Positions 31,860-44,100 of a DNA stretch of 64,000 nt are shown in pieces (positions within the stretch are counted from its first letter, which is position 1; every line of letters starts with the position of its first letter). The DNA lies in assembly GCF_029193575.1 (NCBI RefSeq), contig NZ_JARGCS010000006.1, positions 30,907 through 94,906 of the forward strand, given 5' to 3'. A program made the position numbers and the translations under genes. The stretch comes from Pseudomonas entomophila. GTDB taxonomy: Bacteria; Pseudomonadota; Gammaproteobacteria; Pseudomonadales; Pseudomonadaceae. The notes beneath the pieces were generated by a model. That model worked only from the letters and a program-made list of their open reading frames with translations, did no database searches and was not told the origin of the DNA.

Positions 31860-32486
31860 ATGATCGAGACCCTGTATTCGCGCAGCGATAGCGGCCTGCT
31901 GCTGGTCGACCCATACAACGACTTTCTCAGCGAGGGCGGCAAGCTCAACGGCCTGGCCAAGGCCGTGGCCGATCGGGTCGGCACCGTGGCCAACCTCACG
32001 GCGGTGCTTGCGGCGGTGCGGCGGGCAGGCATCCAGGTGTTCTATGTGCCGCACCATCGTGCCCGGCCAGGTGATTTCAGCGGCTGGAAGCATCCGAGCC
32101 CTTATCAGCTGGGGGCCAGCCGCGCCCAGGTGTTCGCCGAGGGCAGTTGGGGTGGGGAATGGCACCCTGCGTTCGTGCCGCAGGCGAGTGACGTGCTGGT
32201 GCACGAGCATTGGGGCGGCAGTGGTTTCGCCAATACCGACCTGGATCTGCAGCTCAAGCAGCATGGGGTGGTGAAGGTGATTCTGGTGGGCATGTTGGCC
32301 AATACGTGCTTGGAGTCTACTGGGCGCTTTGCCGCCGAGCTTGGCTATCACGTCACCTTGGTGCGCGATGCCACGGCGGCGTTCAGTGAGGAGGCGATGC
32401 ATGCCGCGCATCAGATCAATGGGCCGACCTATGCCCACGCTATCGTCGATACGGCTGAATTGCTGGGGGCCTTGGTGATGCTCTAG
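31860..32486 (+). CDS. isochorismatase-family cysteine hydrolase (second copy)
   Basis: 208 residues from ATG 31860, with AAGGTG six bases before it; the upstream in-frame GTG overlaps that site. Asp in LLLVDPYNDFL and Cys in VGMLANTCLESTGRFAAELGYHVTLV give the catalytic residues. Histidine-rich YVPHHRARPGDFSGWKHPSP is a feature of biuret-hydrolase/isochorismatase-like enzymes. Low identity to its upstream neighbour, so they are likely to act on different compounds in one pathway. Confidence 0.82.
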   Translation: MIETLYSRSDSGLLLVDPYNDFLSEGGKLNGLAKAVADRVGTVANLTAVLAAVRRAGIQVFYVPHHRARPGDFSGWKHPSPYQLGASRAQVFAEGSWGGEWHPAFVPQASDVLVHEHWGGSGFANTDLDLQLKQHGVVKVILVGMLANTCLESTGRFAAELGYHVTLVRDATAAFSEEAMHAAHQINGPTYAHAIVDTAELLGALVML

Positions 32487-32618
32487 CGCCACCCCGAAGG
32501 AGTGGATCATCACGCTGTTTCAAAGCCAAAGATCAAAAGCCTGTCAGATCAGCAGGCCGACCGCGTGAATATCCAGTCAGGGCGGTGGCGCCAATGCCCC
32601 TTTTCGCCCTTACGGCGA

Positions 32619-32645
32619 CTTACTTTTTCTCGTGGGGAAAGTAAG
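32619..32645. repeat. CTTACTTT hairpin in the intergenic region 32487-32765
   Basis: CTTACTTT (32619-32626) and AAAGTAAG (32638-32645) form a hairpin. Similar fragments with this core occur as intergenic repeats in many proteobacteria, so this may be a remnant. The rest of this 279-bp space shows no gene or clear promoter beyond a possible one for the acetyltransferase. Confidence 0.4.
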
Positions 32646-32765
32646 CAGAACCGTGGCTCCTGCATCCGGCCCCGCTGAGGCACGTGTGAGGGCGGCAGCG
32701 GGGTCGCGTACAAGAACCTGTCCGATTGAGTAGAATCCGCAGGCCCTTTCGCCGCCGAGCCCGTC

Positions 32766-33269
32766 ATGCCAAGCCCTGTTCTGCAACTGTTCCCCACCAC
32801 TGTCGAACACGCCGAGGTGATTCGTAACCTCTACCAGTTCTACGCCTACGAATCCTCCGATTGGGAACAGGAAGACGTCGAGGCGGACGGCCGCTTCTAC
32901 CTGCACGACGCCCATATGGACCGCTATTGGCAAAGCCCGGGCTGGAGCGCCAGCCTGGTGCTGCTCGACGGCTTGATCGCCGGCTTCGTGCTGGTCGAGC
33001 GCAGCGAGCTGCCAGGCCTCGATGCCCTGGAGCTGGCCGACCTGTTCATCCTCAAGCGCTACCGCCGCCAGGGCATCGGCCGGGCGGTGGCACAGCAACT
33101 GCTGTGCAGCGGGGAGGACGCCTGGTTGCTGCGCTGCTACCGCCAGGATGCCCCCGCCGTAGCGTTCTGCACCGCCGTCACCATGGGGCTGGCGCGCCCT
33201 GTGCGCCCGCTGGCGCTGCCCGACGAGCCACAGTTGCTGAATTTCCTGGTCACGCCGGCCAACCACTGA
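32766..33269 (+). CDS. GNAT-family N-acetyltransferase
   Basis: 167 residues from ATG 32766. The acetyl-CoA pocket motif is present as LELADLFILKRYRRQGIGRAVAQQLL (RRQGIG). The N-terminus VLQLFPTTVEHAEVIRNLYQFYAYESSDW is like many stand-alone Pseudomonas GNATs. Substrate unknown. No co-directional partner is close. Confidence 0.8.
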   Translation: MPSPVLQLFPTTVEHAEVIRNLYQFYAYESSDWEQEDVEADGRFYLHDAHMDRYWQSPGWSASLVLLDGLIAGFVLVERSELPGLDALELADLFILKRYRRQGIGRAVAQQLLCSGEDAWLLRCYRQDAPAVAFCTAVTMGLARPVRPLALPDEPQLLNFLVTPANH

Positions 33270-33380
33270 AACGTTTTTGCGGTCGATGCAAGAGAATTTT
33301 TGTGAGCCGCTTCACAAAAACGCGAAACTCAACGGCATAATGCCAGCACTCGATTGGTCCCGCAGGTTCAGGTAAACCCC

Positions 33381-35480
33381 ATGTCGCTAGTGACAAGCCC
33401 CGACATCATGTACCGGCTGTTGATCCAGAGTGTGGCCGACTACGCCATCTACCTGCTCACGCCCGAGGGCGTGGTCGCCAACTGGAACCCCGGCGCCGAA
33501 CGGGCCAAGGGCTACAGCGCGGGGGAGATCGTCGGCCAGCACTATTCGCTGTTCTACAGCGACGCCGAGCGCGAAGCCGGGGTACCGGCGCAGAACCTCG
33601 AACAGGCGCGCCACACCGGCCGTTTCGAGGAGCAGGGCTGGCGCCTGCGCAAGGACGGCTCGGCGTTCCGCGCCCATGTGGTGATCGACGCGGTACACGA
33701 CGACAATGGCCACCTGGTGGGCTTCGCCAAGGTCACCCGCGACATTTCCGAACGCCACCACTACGAGCAGGAACTCCTCCAAGCCAAGGAGCTGGCCGAG
33801 CAGTACAGCCAGGAGATGAGCACGCTGTCGCGCTTCCTCGACTCGGTGATCGCCAATATCCCGGCCAGCGTCATCGTCCAGGACCTCGCCACCCAGCGTA
33901 TCCTCCTGGCCAACCAGCAAGCCGAGCGGCTGTTCGGCGGGCATGGCGCGAGCATGATTGGCACGCTGCCCGGCGAATGCCTGGTGCGCGCCAGCGCCGA
34001 GTTCCTCGAGCAGCAGCTGGCCCGTGGCGCCCGCACCAGCAAAGGCTACATGGACGAAACCCGTGTCGACACCGCCATCGGCCCACGCACCCTGCGCAGC
34101 CGCGCACTGCTCAGCCAGAACCGCGATGGCCAGGCCGACTACGTGCTGTTCATCGCCGAGGACGCCACCGAAGAGCTGGCCGCCCACGCGCAGATCCACC
34201 ACATGGCGCACCACGACGCGCTCACCGGCCTGCCCAACCGCACCCTGTTCCACGAACGCCTCAAGCAGGCGCTGGGCCGGGGCGAGGAGGGCGACAAGCT
34301 GACCGCCACCCTGTGCCTGGACCTGGACAACTTCAAGAACATCAACGACTCGCTCGGCCACGCCTTCGGCGACAAGCTGCTGCGTGCCCTGGGCAAGCGC
34401 CTGCGCCGCGAGCTGCGCGAGCACGACACCCTGGCGCGCCTGGGCGGCGACGAGTTCGCCGTGGTGCTGGCCGGGCTGGACAGCCGCGAGTCGGCCTGCA
34501 ACACCGCGCGCCGGCTGATCGACGCGATCTGCCCCCCGTTCCACATCGAAGGCCACCAGTTCAGCGTGGGGGTGAGCATCGGCATCGCCTTCGCCCCTGA
34601 AGACCACGAGCAGGCCGAGCAATTGCTGGGCTATGCCGACATGGCGCTGTACGAGGCCAAGCGCAACGGGCGCAACCGCTACGAATGCTTCGACGTCGAG
34701 CTGGACGTCGCCGCGCGCCAGCGCCGTCTGGTCGAGACCGACCTGCGCACCGCCCTGCACCTGGGCCAGTTGCAGCTGCACTACCAGCCGGTGGTGGACC
34801 AGCAGAGCAACCTGATCACCGGCTACGAAGCGCTGCTGCGTTGGGAGCACCCGACCCGCGGCATGGTCATGCCGATGGACTTCATCCCCATTGCCGAAGA
34901 GACCGGGCTGATCCATGAGCTGGGCGCACGCGCGCTGAACCTGGCGTGCCAGGAAGCCGCCAGCTGGGGCAGCGAGCAGACCGTGTCGGTGAACCTCTCG
35001 GCGGTGCAGTTCAAGAACGCCGGGCTGGTGCACACCGTGGCCCTGGCCCTGTCCGACTCGGGCCTGGCGCCGCAGCGGCTGGAGCTGGAAATCACCGAGT
35101 CGGTGCTGCTGGGCAACAGCGAAGAGAACGTGCGCACCCTGCGCGCGCTGAAGGACCTGGGCGTGTCGATCTCCCTGGACGACTTCGGCACGGGCTATTC
35201 GTCGCTGGGCTACCTGCGCTCGTTCCCCTTCGACCGGATCAAGATCGACAAGTCGTTCGTCCACGACATGTGCGAAAGCCGCGAGGCGATGTCGATCATC
35301 CGCGCCATCACCGAGCTGTCCAACAGCCTGATGATCAAGACCACCGCCGAGGGGGTGGAGTCGGCCGAGCAGATGCAGCGCCTGGCGGCCGAAGGGTGCT
35401 CGCACTTCCAGGGCTACCTCTATGGTCGCCCGGCGCCGGCGAGTGAGCGGTTGAAGGAAGTGGTGGCGGTGGAGCTGTAG
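33381..35480 (+). CDS. PAS-GGDEF-EAL c-di-GMP signalling protein
   Basis: 699 residues from ATG 33381. PAS 1 (about 10-130, RLLIQSVADYAIYLLTPEGVVANWN), PAS 2 (about 155-270), GGDEF domain with intact GGDEF motif (ARLGGDEFAVVL), and EAL domain with intact EAL (ITGYEALLRW) and DDFGTGYSSLGYLR are in order. Metal and base residues of the EAL part look conserved, so both synthesis and breakdown of cyclic di-GMP are possible. Soluble: no membrane segment. Single REP element (GGGCTTGCCCCGCGATGA) follows at 35485. Confidence 0.92.
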   Translation: MSLVTSPDIMYRLLIQSVADYAIYLLTPEGVVANWNPGAERAKGYSAGEIVGQHYSLFYSDAEREAGVPAQNLEQARHTGRFEEQGWRLRKDGSAFRAHVVIDAVHDDNGHLVGFAKVTRDISERHHYEQELLQAKELAEQYSQEMSTLSRFLDSVIANIPASVIVQDLATQRILLANQQAERLFGGHGASMIGTLPGECLVRASAEFLEQQLARGARTSKGYMDETRVDTAIGPRTLRSRALLSQNRDGQADYVLFIAEDATEELAAHAQIHHMAHHDALTGLPNRTLFHERLKQALGRGEEGDKLTATLCLDLDNFKNINDSLGHAFGDKLLRALGKRLRRELREHDTLARLGGDEFAVVLAGLDSRESACNTARRLIDAICPPFHIEGHQFSVGVSIGIAFAPEDHEQAEQLLGYADMALYEAKRNGRNRYECFDVELDVAARQRRLVETDLRTALHLGQLQLHYQPVVDQQSNLITGYEALLRWEHPTRGMVMPMDFIPIAEETGLIHELGARALNLACQEAASWGSEQTVSVNLSAVQFKNAGLVHTVALALSDSGLAPQRLELEITESVLLGNSEENVRTLRALKDLGVSISLDDFGTGYSSLGYLRSFPFDRIKIDKSFVHDMCESREAMSIIRAITELSNSLMIKTTAEGVESAEQMQRLAAEGCSHFQGYLYGRPAPASERLKEVVAVEL

Positions 35481-35571
35481 GAGGGGGCTTGCCCCGCGAT
35501 GAGGGCACCACGGTTTTTCAACCCGCCCGAACTCTTCTAGAATCCGTCTAACCCGCCGATTCGAGACCTCC

Positions 35572-36450
35572 ATGACCACCAGCACCCCGTTGTCCGGCGT
35601 CAACCAGCCACTGCGGGGCATCGTCCTGGTGGTGATGGCCACCTTCCTGTTCGCCAGCCACGACGCCCTGTCGAAATTCCTCGGCGGCCTGTACCCGGTG
35701 ATCATGGTGGTGTGGGCGCGCTACGTGGTGCACACGCTGCTGATGGCCGGCATCTTCCTGCCCCAGGCCGGGCTGCGCGTGCTGCGCACCCGTCGCCCCT
35801 TGCTGCAGACCTTGCGTGCCCTGAGCCTGCTCAGCACCAGCCTGCTGTTCACCGCCGGCCTGCAATACCTGCCGCTGGCCGAAGCCACCGCGGTCAACTT
35901 CCTCGCCCCGGTGCTGGTCACCGCGCTGTCGGCGCCGTTGCTCAAGGAGCGGGTGACCGCCGGGCAGTGGGCCGCGGTGGTGATGGGCTTCATCGGCGTG
36001 CTGGTGGTGGTGCACCCGGGCGGGGCGATGTTCACCCCGGCCATCCTGTTCCCCTTCGGCTCGGCCCTGGGCTTCTGCTTCTACCAGTTGTTGACGCGCC
36101 TGGTCGCCGCCCACGACAGCCCGACCACCAGCAACTTCTACGCCGGCCTGTGCAACACCCTGGCGATGAGTGCGCTGGTGCCATTCTTCTGGCAGACCCC
36201 GCGCTGGGAGCATGCCCTGCCGATGGTCGCCCTGGGGGCTTGCGGCATGACCGCGCACCTGCTGCTGACCAAGGCCTTCCGCCACGCCGCACCCGCCTTG
36301 CTGGCGCCGTTCAGCTACTGCCAGATCGTCTTCGCCGGGTTGCTGGGCCTGCTGATCTTCGGCCATGCGCCGGACAGCACCAGCCTGCTGGGCATCGCCA
36401 TCATCTGCCTGAGCGGCCTGGGCGCGGCGTGGATGCAGCGGCGCGGGTAG
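35572..36450 (+). CDS. DMT-family (EamA) transporter
   Basis: 292 residues with ten hydrophobic segments, two EamA repeats (FLFASHDALSKFLGGLYPVIMVVWARYV; the second around AAPALLAPFSYCQIVFAGLLGLLIFGHAPD). This family resembles the RhtA/S-adenosylmethionine transporter group by the ARYVVHT and APFSYCQIV motifs. Single gene with no obvious operon partner. Confidence 0.85.
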   Translation: MTTSTPLSGVNQPLRGIVLVVMATFLFASHDALSKFLGGLYPVIMVVWARYVVHTLLMAGIFLPQAGLRVLRTRRPLLQTLRALSLLSTSLLFTAGLQYLPLAEATAVNFLAPVLVTALSAPLLKERVTAGQWAAVVMGFIGVLVVVHPGGAMFTPAILFPFGSALGFCFYQLLTRLVAAHDSPTTSNFYAGLCNTLAMSALVPFFWQTPRWEHALPMVALGACGMTAHLLLTKAFRHAAPALLAPFSYCQIVFAGLLGLLIFGHAPDSTSLLGIAIICLSGLGAAWMQRRG

Positions 36451-39056
<2,606 letters not shown>

Positions 39057-39072
39057 GGTTGCCCCCTCGCGA

Positions 39073-39140
39073 GGCAAGCCCGCTCCCACAGGTCCCCGGC
39101 CTCCCTCGGGGACCGCGGTACCTGTGGGAGCGGGCTTGCC
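39073..39140. repeat. inverted REP pair between katG and the DMT transporter
   Basis: Two perfect 21-bp arms (39073-39093 and 39120-39140, core GGCAAGCCCGCTCCCACAGG) face each other with a 26-bp spacer between convergent genes. Likely bidirectional terminator or REP doublet. Confidence 0.85.
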
Positions 39141-39162
39141 CCGATGAGGCCAGCACGATGCC

Positions 39163-40113
39163 TCAGGCCGCCGCCTCCTTGCCTGTTACAACCACGGGCT
39201 TCGCCGGCTTCAACCGCGTCACCCCCAGCAGCACCAGCACCAACCCCGCCACCTGGTACCCCGACACCGCCTCGCTGAGAATCGCCCACGACGCCAGCAT
39301 GGTCAGCACCGGCCCCAGGTTGCCCACCGCCGCGGTATGGGTCGGCCCCAGCCGCTGGATCGCCAGCGCCACCCAGTAGATGGGCAGCACCGTGGAGAAC
39401 AGCGCCATCAACCCGGCATTCGCCCACACCGCCACCGGCAATTGCCCCAGTTGGCTGAAGTCCGCCACCCACAGGTAATGCGCCAGCACCATCAGCGACG
39501 ACGCCGTGCCGCACAACCCGGCCATGCGCATCCCGCCCATGCGCTTGAGCATCACTCCGCTACCGGCGTAGTACAGGGCATAAGTGACCGCGCTGGCGAA
39601 CACCCACAACGAGCCGACCAGCACCTGCTGGCCGGCCCCTGCGTTGCCCAGGTCATGCACGAAGGCGATGCCCAGCCCCAGGTAGCACAGCCCCATGGCC
39701 AGCAGCGTGCGTGGCGTGGGGCGCTCGCGCAGGGCGATGGCCTGGAACACCAGCACCAGGGTCGGGTAGGTGAACAGGATCAGGCGCTCAAGGCCGGCGC
39801 TGATGTACTGCAGGCCGTAGAAGTCGAACAGGCTCGACAGGTAGTAACCCAGCAACCCGAGCATCGCCACCCGCAGCCCGTCGCCCAGGGTCAGCGGTGT
39901 GCTCGCCTGGCGCCGACTGGCCCACACCAGCCAGGCGAACAGCGGCAGCGCCAGGCTCATGCGCAGTGCGAGCAGGGTGATTGCGTCCACCGGTCCGGCG
40001 GCATAGGCCAGCTTGACGAAGATGGCCTTGAAGCTGAAACCGAGGGCGGCGAGCACGGCATAGAGGCTGCCGTTCTGGCACTGGCGATGAAGGGAGGCGC
40101 GCAGGCGGTTCAT
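39163..40113 (-). CDS. DMT-family (EamA) transporter
   Basis: 316 residues from ATG 40113, with two EamA repeats (LAALGFSFKAIFVKLAY; second around LGNLGPVLTMLASWAILSEAVSGYQV). It is divergent from a LysR gene over 104 bp and is probably its target. Substrate not predictable. Confidence 0.85.
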   Translation of the reverse strand: MNRLRASLHRQCQNGSLYAVLAALGFSFKAIFVKLAYAAGPVDAITLLALRMSLALPLFAWLVWASRRQASTPLTLGDGLRVAMLGLLGYYLSSLFDFYGLQYISAGLERLILFTYPTLVLVFQAIALRERPTPRTLLAMGLCYLGLGIAFVHDLGNAGAGQQVLVGSLWVFASAVTYALYYAGSGVMLKRMGGMRMAGLCGTASSLMVLAHYLWVADFSQLGQLPVAVWANAGLMALFSTVLPIYWVALAIQRLGPTHTAAVGNLGPVLTMLASWAILSEAVSGYQVAGLVLVLLGVTRLKPAKPVVVTGKEAAA

Positions 40114-40217
40114 GGATAGTCCGTAACAGAGTATGACGAAGGCTTATTCTGAGCAGAAGGCCGCTGCGCTAGAATCGCTTTTTCTTGAATATGGCTTTCG
40201 TTTTTGGAGAAACCCTC

Positions 40218-41102
40218 ATGCACTTCGACCTGGCCGACTTGCGCCTGCTCATGGCGATCGCCAGCACCGGCAGCCTGAGCAAGGCGGCGGCCACCATGCC
40301 GGTGGTGGTGTCGGCGGCCAGCACCCGCCTGCGCCAGTTCGAGGCGCGCGCCGGGGTGACGCTGTTCGTGCGGCGCGCCGATGGTATGCACCTGACCCCG
40401 GCCGGGCGCTTGGTGCTGGAAGCCGCGCGTGGCGTGCTGGGCGAGGCGCAGAAACTGGATGACACGCTCAAGGAACTGGCCGGGCAGCGCCGTATCGACC
40501 TGCGCCTTGCCGGCTCCACGGTGACCAACAGCACGCTGCTGCCCACGGTGCTGGGGCCATTCCTGGCGGACTACCCGGAGGTCGACCTGCAACTGGTCGA
40601 GCACCGCAGCATCGACGTGTTGCGCGCGGTGCTGGCGGGTGACTGCGAGATCGGTGTGTTCGACGGTCACCTGGTCGACGACGGCTTGGTGTCGTTGCCG
40701 TTTCGCAATGAGCGCCTGGTGTTGCTGGTGCCGGCCGAGCACCCCCTGGCCGGGCGCGCACAGGTGCGCCTGGCCGACGCCCTGGGCCATGCCTTCGTCG
40801 GCCTGGCGGCTGAGCGTGCGATGCAGCGCTTCGTCGAGGAGCTGGCGATGAACCTGGGCATGCCTCTGAAAGTGCGCGTGCGTGCGCCGAGCTTCGAGGC
40901 TATCGCTCAGCTGGTCGCGCAGCGCGCTGGCATCGCCATGTTGCCGGAGGTTGCCGCGGTGCGCGCCGAGCAGGAGCTGGCGGTGCGCCGGGTGCACCTG
41001 GAGGAGGGCTGGGCGACGCTGGAGCTGCGCCTTTGTTTTCGCAGTTGGGAGGGGTTGAGTTCCCATGGGCGGCAGTTGGTGAGTTTTCTGTCCGGGGCCT
41101 GA
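40218..41102 (+). CDS. LysR-family regulator
   Basis: 294 residues from ATG 40218, ribosome site GGAG ten bases upstream. HTH: LADLRLLMAIASTGSLSKAAATMPVVVSAASTRLRQFEARAGVTLFVRR. Effector domain includes IDLRLAGSTVTNSTLLPTVLGPFLADYPEVDLQL. Divergent from the DMT transporter. Confidence 0.87.
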   Translation: MHFDLADLRLLMAIASTGSLSKAAATMPVVVSAASTRLRQFEARAGVTLFVRRADGMHLTPAGRLVLEAARGVLGEAQKLDDTLKELAGQRRIDLRLAGSTVTNSTLLPTVLGPFLADYPEVDLQLVEHRSIDVLRAVLAGDCEIGVFDGHLVDDGLVSLPFRNERLVLLVPAEHPLAGRAQVRLADALGHAFVGLAAERAMQRFVEELAMNLGMPLKVRVRAPSFEAIAQLVAQRAGIAMLPEVAAVRAEQELAVRRVHLEEGWATLELRLCFRSWEGLSSHGRQLVSFLSGA

Positions 41103-41239
41103 AGGGGGCTTTGCTGGCCCCGCGAGAGGGCCTGTGCAACCCGACAGAACGCCCGCCATTGGCCGCCGCGCCCCCTGCGAAAACCCCGGCGAACGCTTAC
41201 AATCAGCCACCTTTCCCCGCAATGCAGGCCTTTTGCCCT

Positions 41240-42400
41240 ATGGCACTCGATCCACCCACGATGCTGACCCTCTCGGTCGCCCTGGCGGCCGCCGCCGCGC
41301 TGTACCTGGCGATCGAGTGGCGCAGCATCCGCGAACCCTCTCTGCTGTTCTGGAGCGCGGGTTTCGCCACCATCACCGTGGGCTCGACCCTCGCCCTGTT
41401 GCGCATGAACGGCCTGTTGCTGGTGGGCATCTGGTTCGCCAACGGCTTGTTGGTCGTGGCGCATTTCTGTTTCCTGCTGGGGGTGGCGCGATTCACCGAG
41501 GTTCGCCTATCGCGCGCCTGGTACCTGGTGTTCGCCGCCTGGGCCGGGTTGTTGCTGCTGCCGGAGGGGCCGCAGTGGTCGAAGGTCATGCTGGTGGCCA
41601 ACTCGCTGGCGGTGGCTGTGTTGTCGCTGCGCGCGAGCTTCCTGCTGCGGCCCCACGGCCGCTCGTTGAGCGTTGGCGCGGTGCAGTTGCGCTACGTGCT
41701 GTTGGCCCATGGTGTGTTCTACCTGGCCAAGATGATCCCGGCGTTGGTGCCGGGCACGCTGATCGACCTGGCGGCCTTTCGAGGCGAAATCATCCAGGTC
41801 TCGCTGGTCGAAGGCACCATGGCGATCATGCTGATCGCCCTGTCGATGACCGGCACCGAACGCTACCGGCGCGAGGAGCGCATCGCCCGCCTGGCCTCCC
41901 ACGACCCGCTGACCGCCCTGTACAACCGCCGCGCCCTGGAGCTGCGTGCCGGGCACCTGCTCAAGGGCATCTCGCCCGCGAGGCCGGGGGCGGTGCTGTT
42001 GATCGACATCGACAACTTCAAGTCGGTCAACGACCTGCACGGGCACACGGCGGGCGACCGCCTGCTGGTGGCGCTCAGCGACATGATCCGCGCGGCGCTG
42101 CCCGAGGGCGCGCTGGCGGCGCGGCTGGGCGGGGACGAGTTCGTCATCCTGCTGGGCGAGGCGTCCAGCGAGCGGGTGGTGACGCTGGGCGGTGGCCTGC
42201 GCGAGCAGTTCCAGCACTTCGCCGCGCAGACCTTCGCCACGCCCCAGGCGGTGACCCTGAGTATCGGTGCCGGGCTGTTCGACCAGCCACCGGCGAGCCT
42301 GGCGGCGTTGATCGAGCAGGGCGACGTGGCGTTGTACGAGTCCAAGCGCGGGGGACGCGACAGCATCCGCCTGGTGGATCGGGTGACCCCGAACCTCTAG
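41240..42400 (+). CDS. membrane-bound diguanylate cyclase
   Basis: 386 residues. About six to seven hydrophobic segments fill residues 10-200 (ALYLAIEW, LLFWSAGFATITVGSTLALL, LLLVGIWFANGLLVVAHFCFLLGV). The C-terminal GGDEF domain has ASHDPLTALYNRRALE, LLIDIDNFKSVNDLHGHTAGDRLL and the intact RLGGDEF motif. No I-site RxxD was confirmed. ATG 41240 (MALDPPTML) is the preferred start; ATG 41222 is possible. Confidence 0.87.
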   Translation: MALDPPTMLTLSVALAAAAALYLAIEWRSIREPSLLFWSAGFATITVGSTLALLRMNGLLLVGIWFANGLLVVAHFCFLLGVARFTEVRLSRAWYLVFAAWAGLLLLPEGPQWSKVMLVANSLAVAVLSLRASFLLRPHGRSLSVGAVQLRYVLLAHGVFYLAKMIPALVPGTLIDLAAFRGEIIQVSLVEGTMAIMLIALSMTGTERYRREERIARLASHDPLTALYNRRALELRAGHLLKGISPARPGAVLLIDIDNFKSVNDLHGHTAGDRLLVALSDMIRAALPEGALAARLGGDEFVILLGEASSERVVTLGGGLREQFQHFAAQTFATPQAVTLSIGAGLFDQPPASLAALIEQGDVALYESKRGGRDSIRLVDRVTPNL

Positions 42401-42436
42401 GGGCGGCCTCTTGACGGTGGCTGCTCTATGCCGGCC

Positions 42437-43642
42437 TCAACCTTCCCCTGGTTGCGTCGCCAGCCCCGCGCGCCGCTGCGGGTACAACCACACCGCCAGC
42501 GCCCCCAGGGCCACCGTCAGCCCCGCCAGCAGCAGGATCACCCCACGTACCCCCAGCGGCGCCGCCAGCGCCGCCACCAGCATGCCTGCCAACGGCTGCG
42601 ACAGGTTGTTGAGCAAGGTGATCACCCCCACCGTCTTGCCGAAGTCCGCCGGCGGAATCACCTGCTGGCGCACGTTGCGCATGTACACGTTGAACATCTT
42701 GTCGAAGCCGACGATCAGCAGGAACCCCACCACATACCCCGCTAGTCCGGGGCTCCAGGCGCTGGCGAAGGCGCCGCTGGCGATCATCAGGTAGCCGACC
42801 ACGCCCATCAGCCCCAGCGGCAGGCTCACCCGGGCGAGGAAGAACAGGATGGCGATGGTGGTCAGCGCCCCCGCCACCTGCAAGGCTGCGTAGGCGTCCT
42901 TGTCGGCACCGTGCTCACCGATCACCAGCGCCGCCGAGGTCGCCAGGGTGACGCCGACGATCAGGTTCACCCCCACCGCCAGGGTGATGATCTTCTTCAG
43001 CGGCGCCTGCGCGCGGATGTGCCCCATGGCGATGCCCAGCGAACGCGCCAGGCCGGCGTGCTGCGCCGGCACCCGCACCTCGATGGCGCTCCAGCGCTGC
43101 CAGGCGATCATCGCCAGGTCTGCCAGCAGGAACACCCCGGCGCTGGCCAGCACCACCCAGTGCCAGGCCCAGGCTTCCAGCAGCAGCGCCGCCAGCACCG
43201 GGCCGAGCACCAGGCCGCTCTGGTCGGCGATCTGCGAGTAGGACAGGGTACGGGTGTAGCTGTACTGGGCGAAGATGTTCGGCATCAGCACTTCGCGGGC
43301 CATGATGCCCTGGGTGGTCAGCACCCCGCACAGGGCTGACAGCGCCACCAGCCAGGCGATGCTGTCGAACACCAGGTGCAGGCCCACCGCCGCCAGGCAC
43401 ACCAGCGCCCGCCAGGCCTGGCTGATGTGCAACAGGCGCACTGGCGACAGGCGGTCGCACAGCGCGCCGCATACCGGGAAGGCGAGGAACCGCGGCAGCG
43501 ACTCGACGAAGAACGCCAGGCCCGCCCAGGCCGCGCTGCCGGTGCTCTGGAACACGATCAACGGCACGATGAACAGCAGCACCTGGTCGCCTAGCCGCGA
43601 CAGGAACAGCGAGAGGAAGAAGGCCAGGTAGTCCTTGCGCAT
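42437..43642 (-). CDS. MFS exporter of the ectoine-synthase-like cluster
   Basis: 401 residues with about twelve hydrophobic segments (SRLGDQVLLFIVPLIVFQSTGSAAWAGLAFFVESLPRFLAFP at the start). It resembles Bcr/EntS-type drug or siderophore exporters. It is the last gene of the six-gene minus-strand run, 41 bp after the cupin gene, and likely exports the product. A decayed copy of its middle lies at 28262-28568. Confidence 0.85.
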   Translation of the reverse strand: MRKDYLAFFLSLFLSRLGDQVLLFIVPLIVFQSTGSAAWAGLAFFVESLPRFLAFPVCGALCDRLSPVRLLHISQAWRALVCLAAVGLHLVFDSIAWLVALSALCGVLTTQGIMAREVLMPNIFAQYSYTRTLSYSQIADQSGLVLGPVLAALLLEAWAWHWVVLASAGVFLLADLAMIAWQRWSAIEVRVPAQHAGLARSLGIAMGHIRAQAPLKKIITLAVGVNLIVGVTLATSAALVIGEHGADKDAYAALQVAGALTTIAILFFLARVSLPLGLMGVVGYLMIASGAFASAWSPGLAGYVVGFLLIVGFDKMFNVYMRNVRQQVIPPADFGKTVGVITLLNNLSQPLAGMLVAALAAPLGVRGVILLLAGLTVALGALAVWLYPQRRAGLATQPGEG

Positions 43643-43683
43643 GAGAGGTATCCGTTACCGTGGGTCCAGGGAACGGCCGGCCT

Positions 43684-44070
43684 TCAGTAGGCCGAGCCGT
43701 GTGGGTCGTTGAGGTTGTGTCGCTCATCGCCGCGCAGCGGCGGGTTGAACACGCTGACCAGCACCAGGTCCTGGTCCCTGCCACCACGCAGGTAGTGGCG
43801 GTCGTGGTCGTTGAGCACGTACACATCGCCGGGGCGGATCGGGTAGACGTTGCCGTGCATGTCCTCGACCTCGCCCTCGCCGCTGATGCAGTAGCACGCT
43901 TCGAGGTGGTTGCGATAGTGCAGCAGCGACTCGCTGCCGGCGCGTACCACGGTATGGCACACGGTGAAACCCATGGCGTCCTGGGCGGTGATCAGGCGAT
44001 GGCTGGTGCCGGCGCCCCATTCGACGAAGTGCGGGGTGTTTTCGACTTCGGATTTGCTGCGAACGAACAT
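43684..44070 (-). CDS. ectoine-synthase-like cupin (EctC paralog)
   Basis: 128 residues, close to EctC length. It follows EctC along its length: [59 protein letters not shown]. EctC metal ligands correspond to Glu57 (NHLE), Tyr84 (GDVY) and His92 (DRHY). No ectA or ectB occurs in the window, so it does not make ectoine here. EctC closes N-acetyl-diaminobutyrate into a ring by water loss; an analogous cyclisation of another substrate made by the neighbouring enzymes is proposed. Spacing: 30 bp after the monooxygenase gene. Confidence 0.85.
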   Translation of the reverse strand: MFVRSKSEVENTPHFVEWGAGTSHRLITAQDAMGFTVCHTVVRAGSESLLHYRNHLEACYCISGEGEVEDMHGNVYPIRPGDVYVLNDHDRHYLRGGRDQDLVLVSVFNPPLRGDERHNLNDPHGSAY

Positions 44071-44100
44071 GTGAAGTGCTCCGGTGAAGAGGGTGTCTGG

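Noticed and set aside
33387..35705. 772-residue minus-strand open frame
   Set aside because: Antisense to the intact PAS-GGDEF-EAL gene.
43684..44070. Ectoine biosynthesis
   Set aside because: Only an EctC-like gene is present; the acetyltransferase and aminotransferase genes are missing and the neighbours are of other types.
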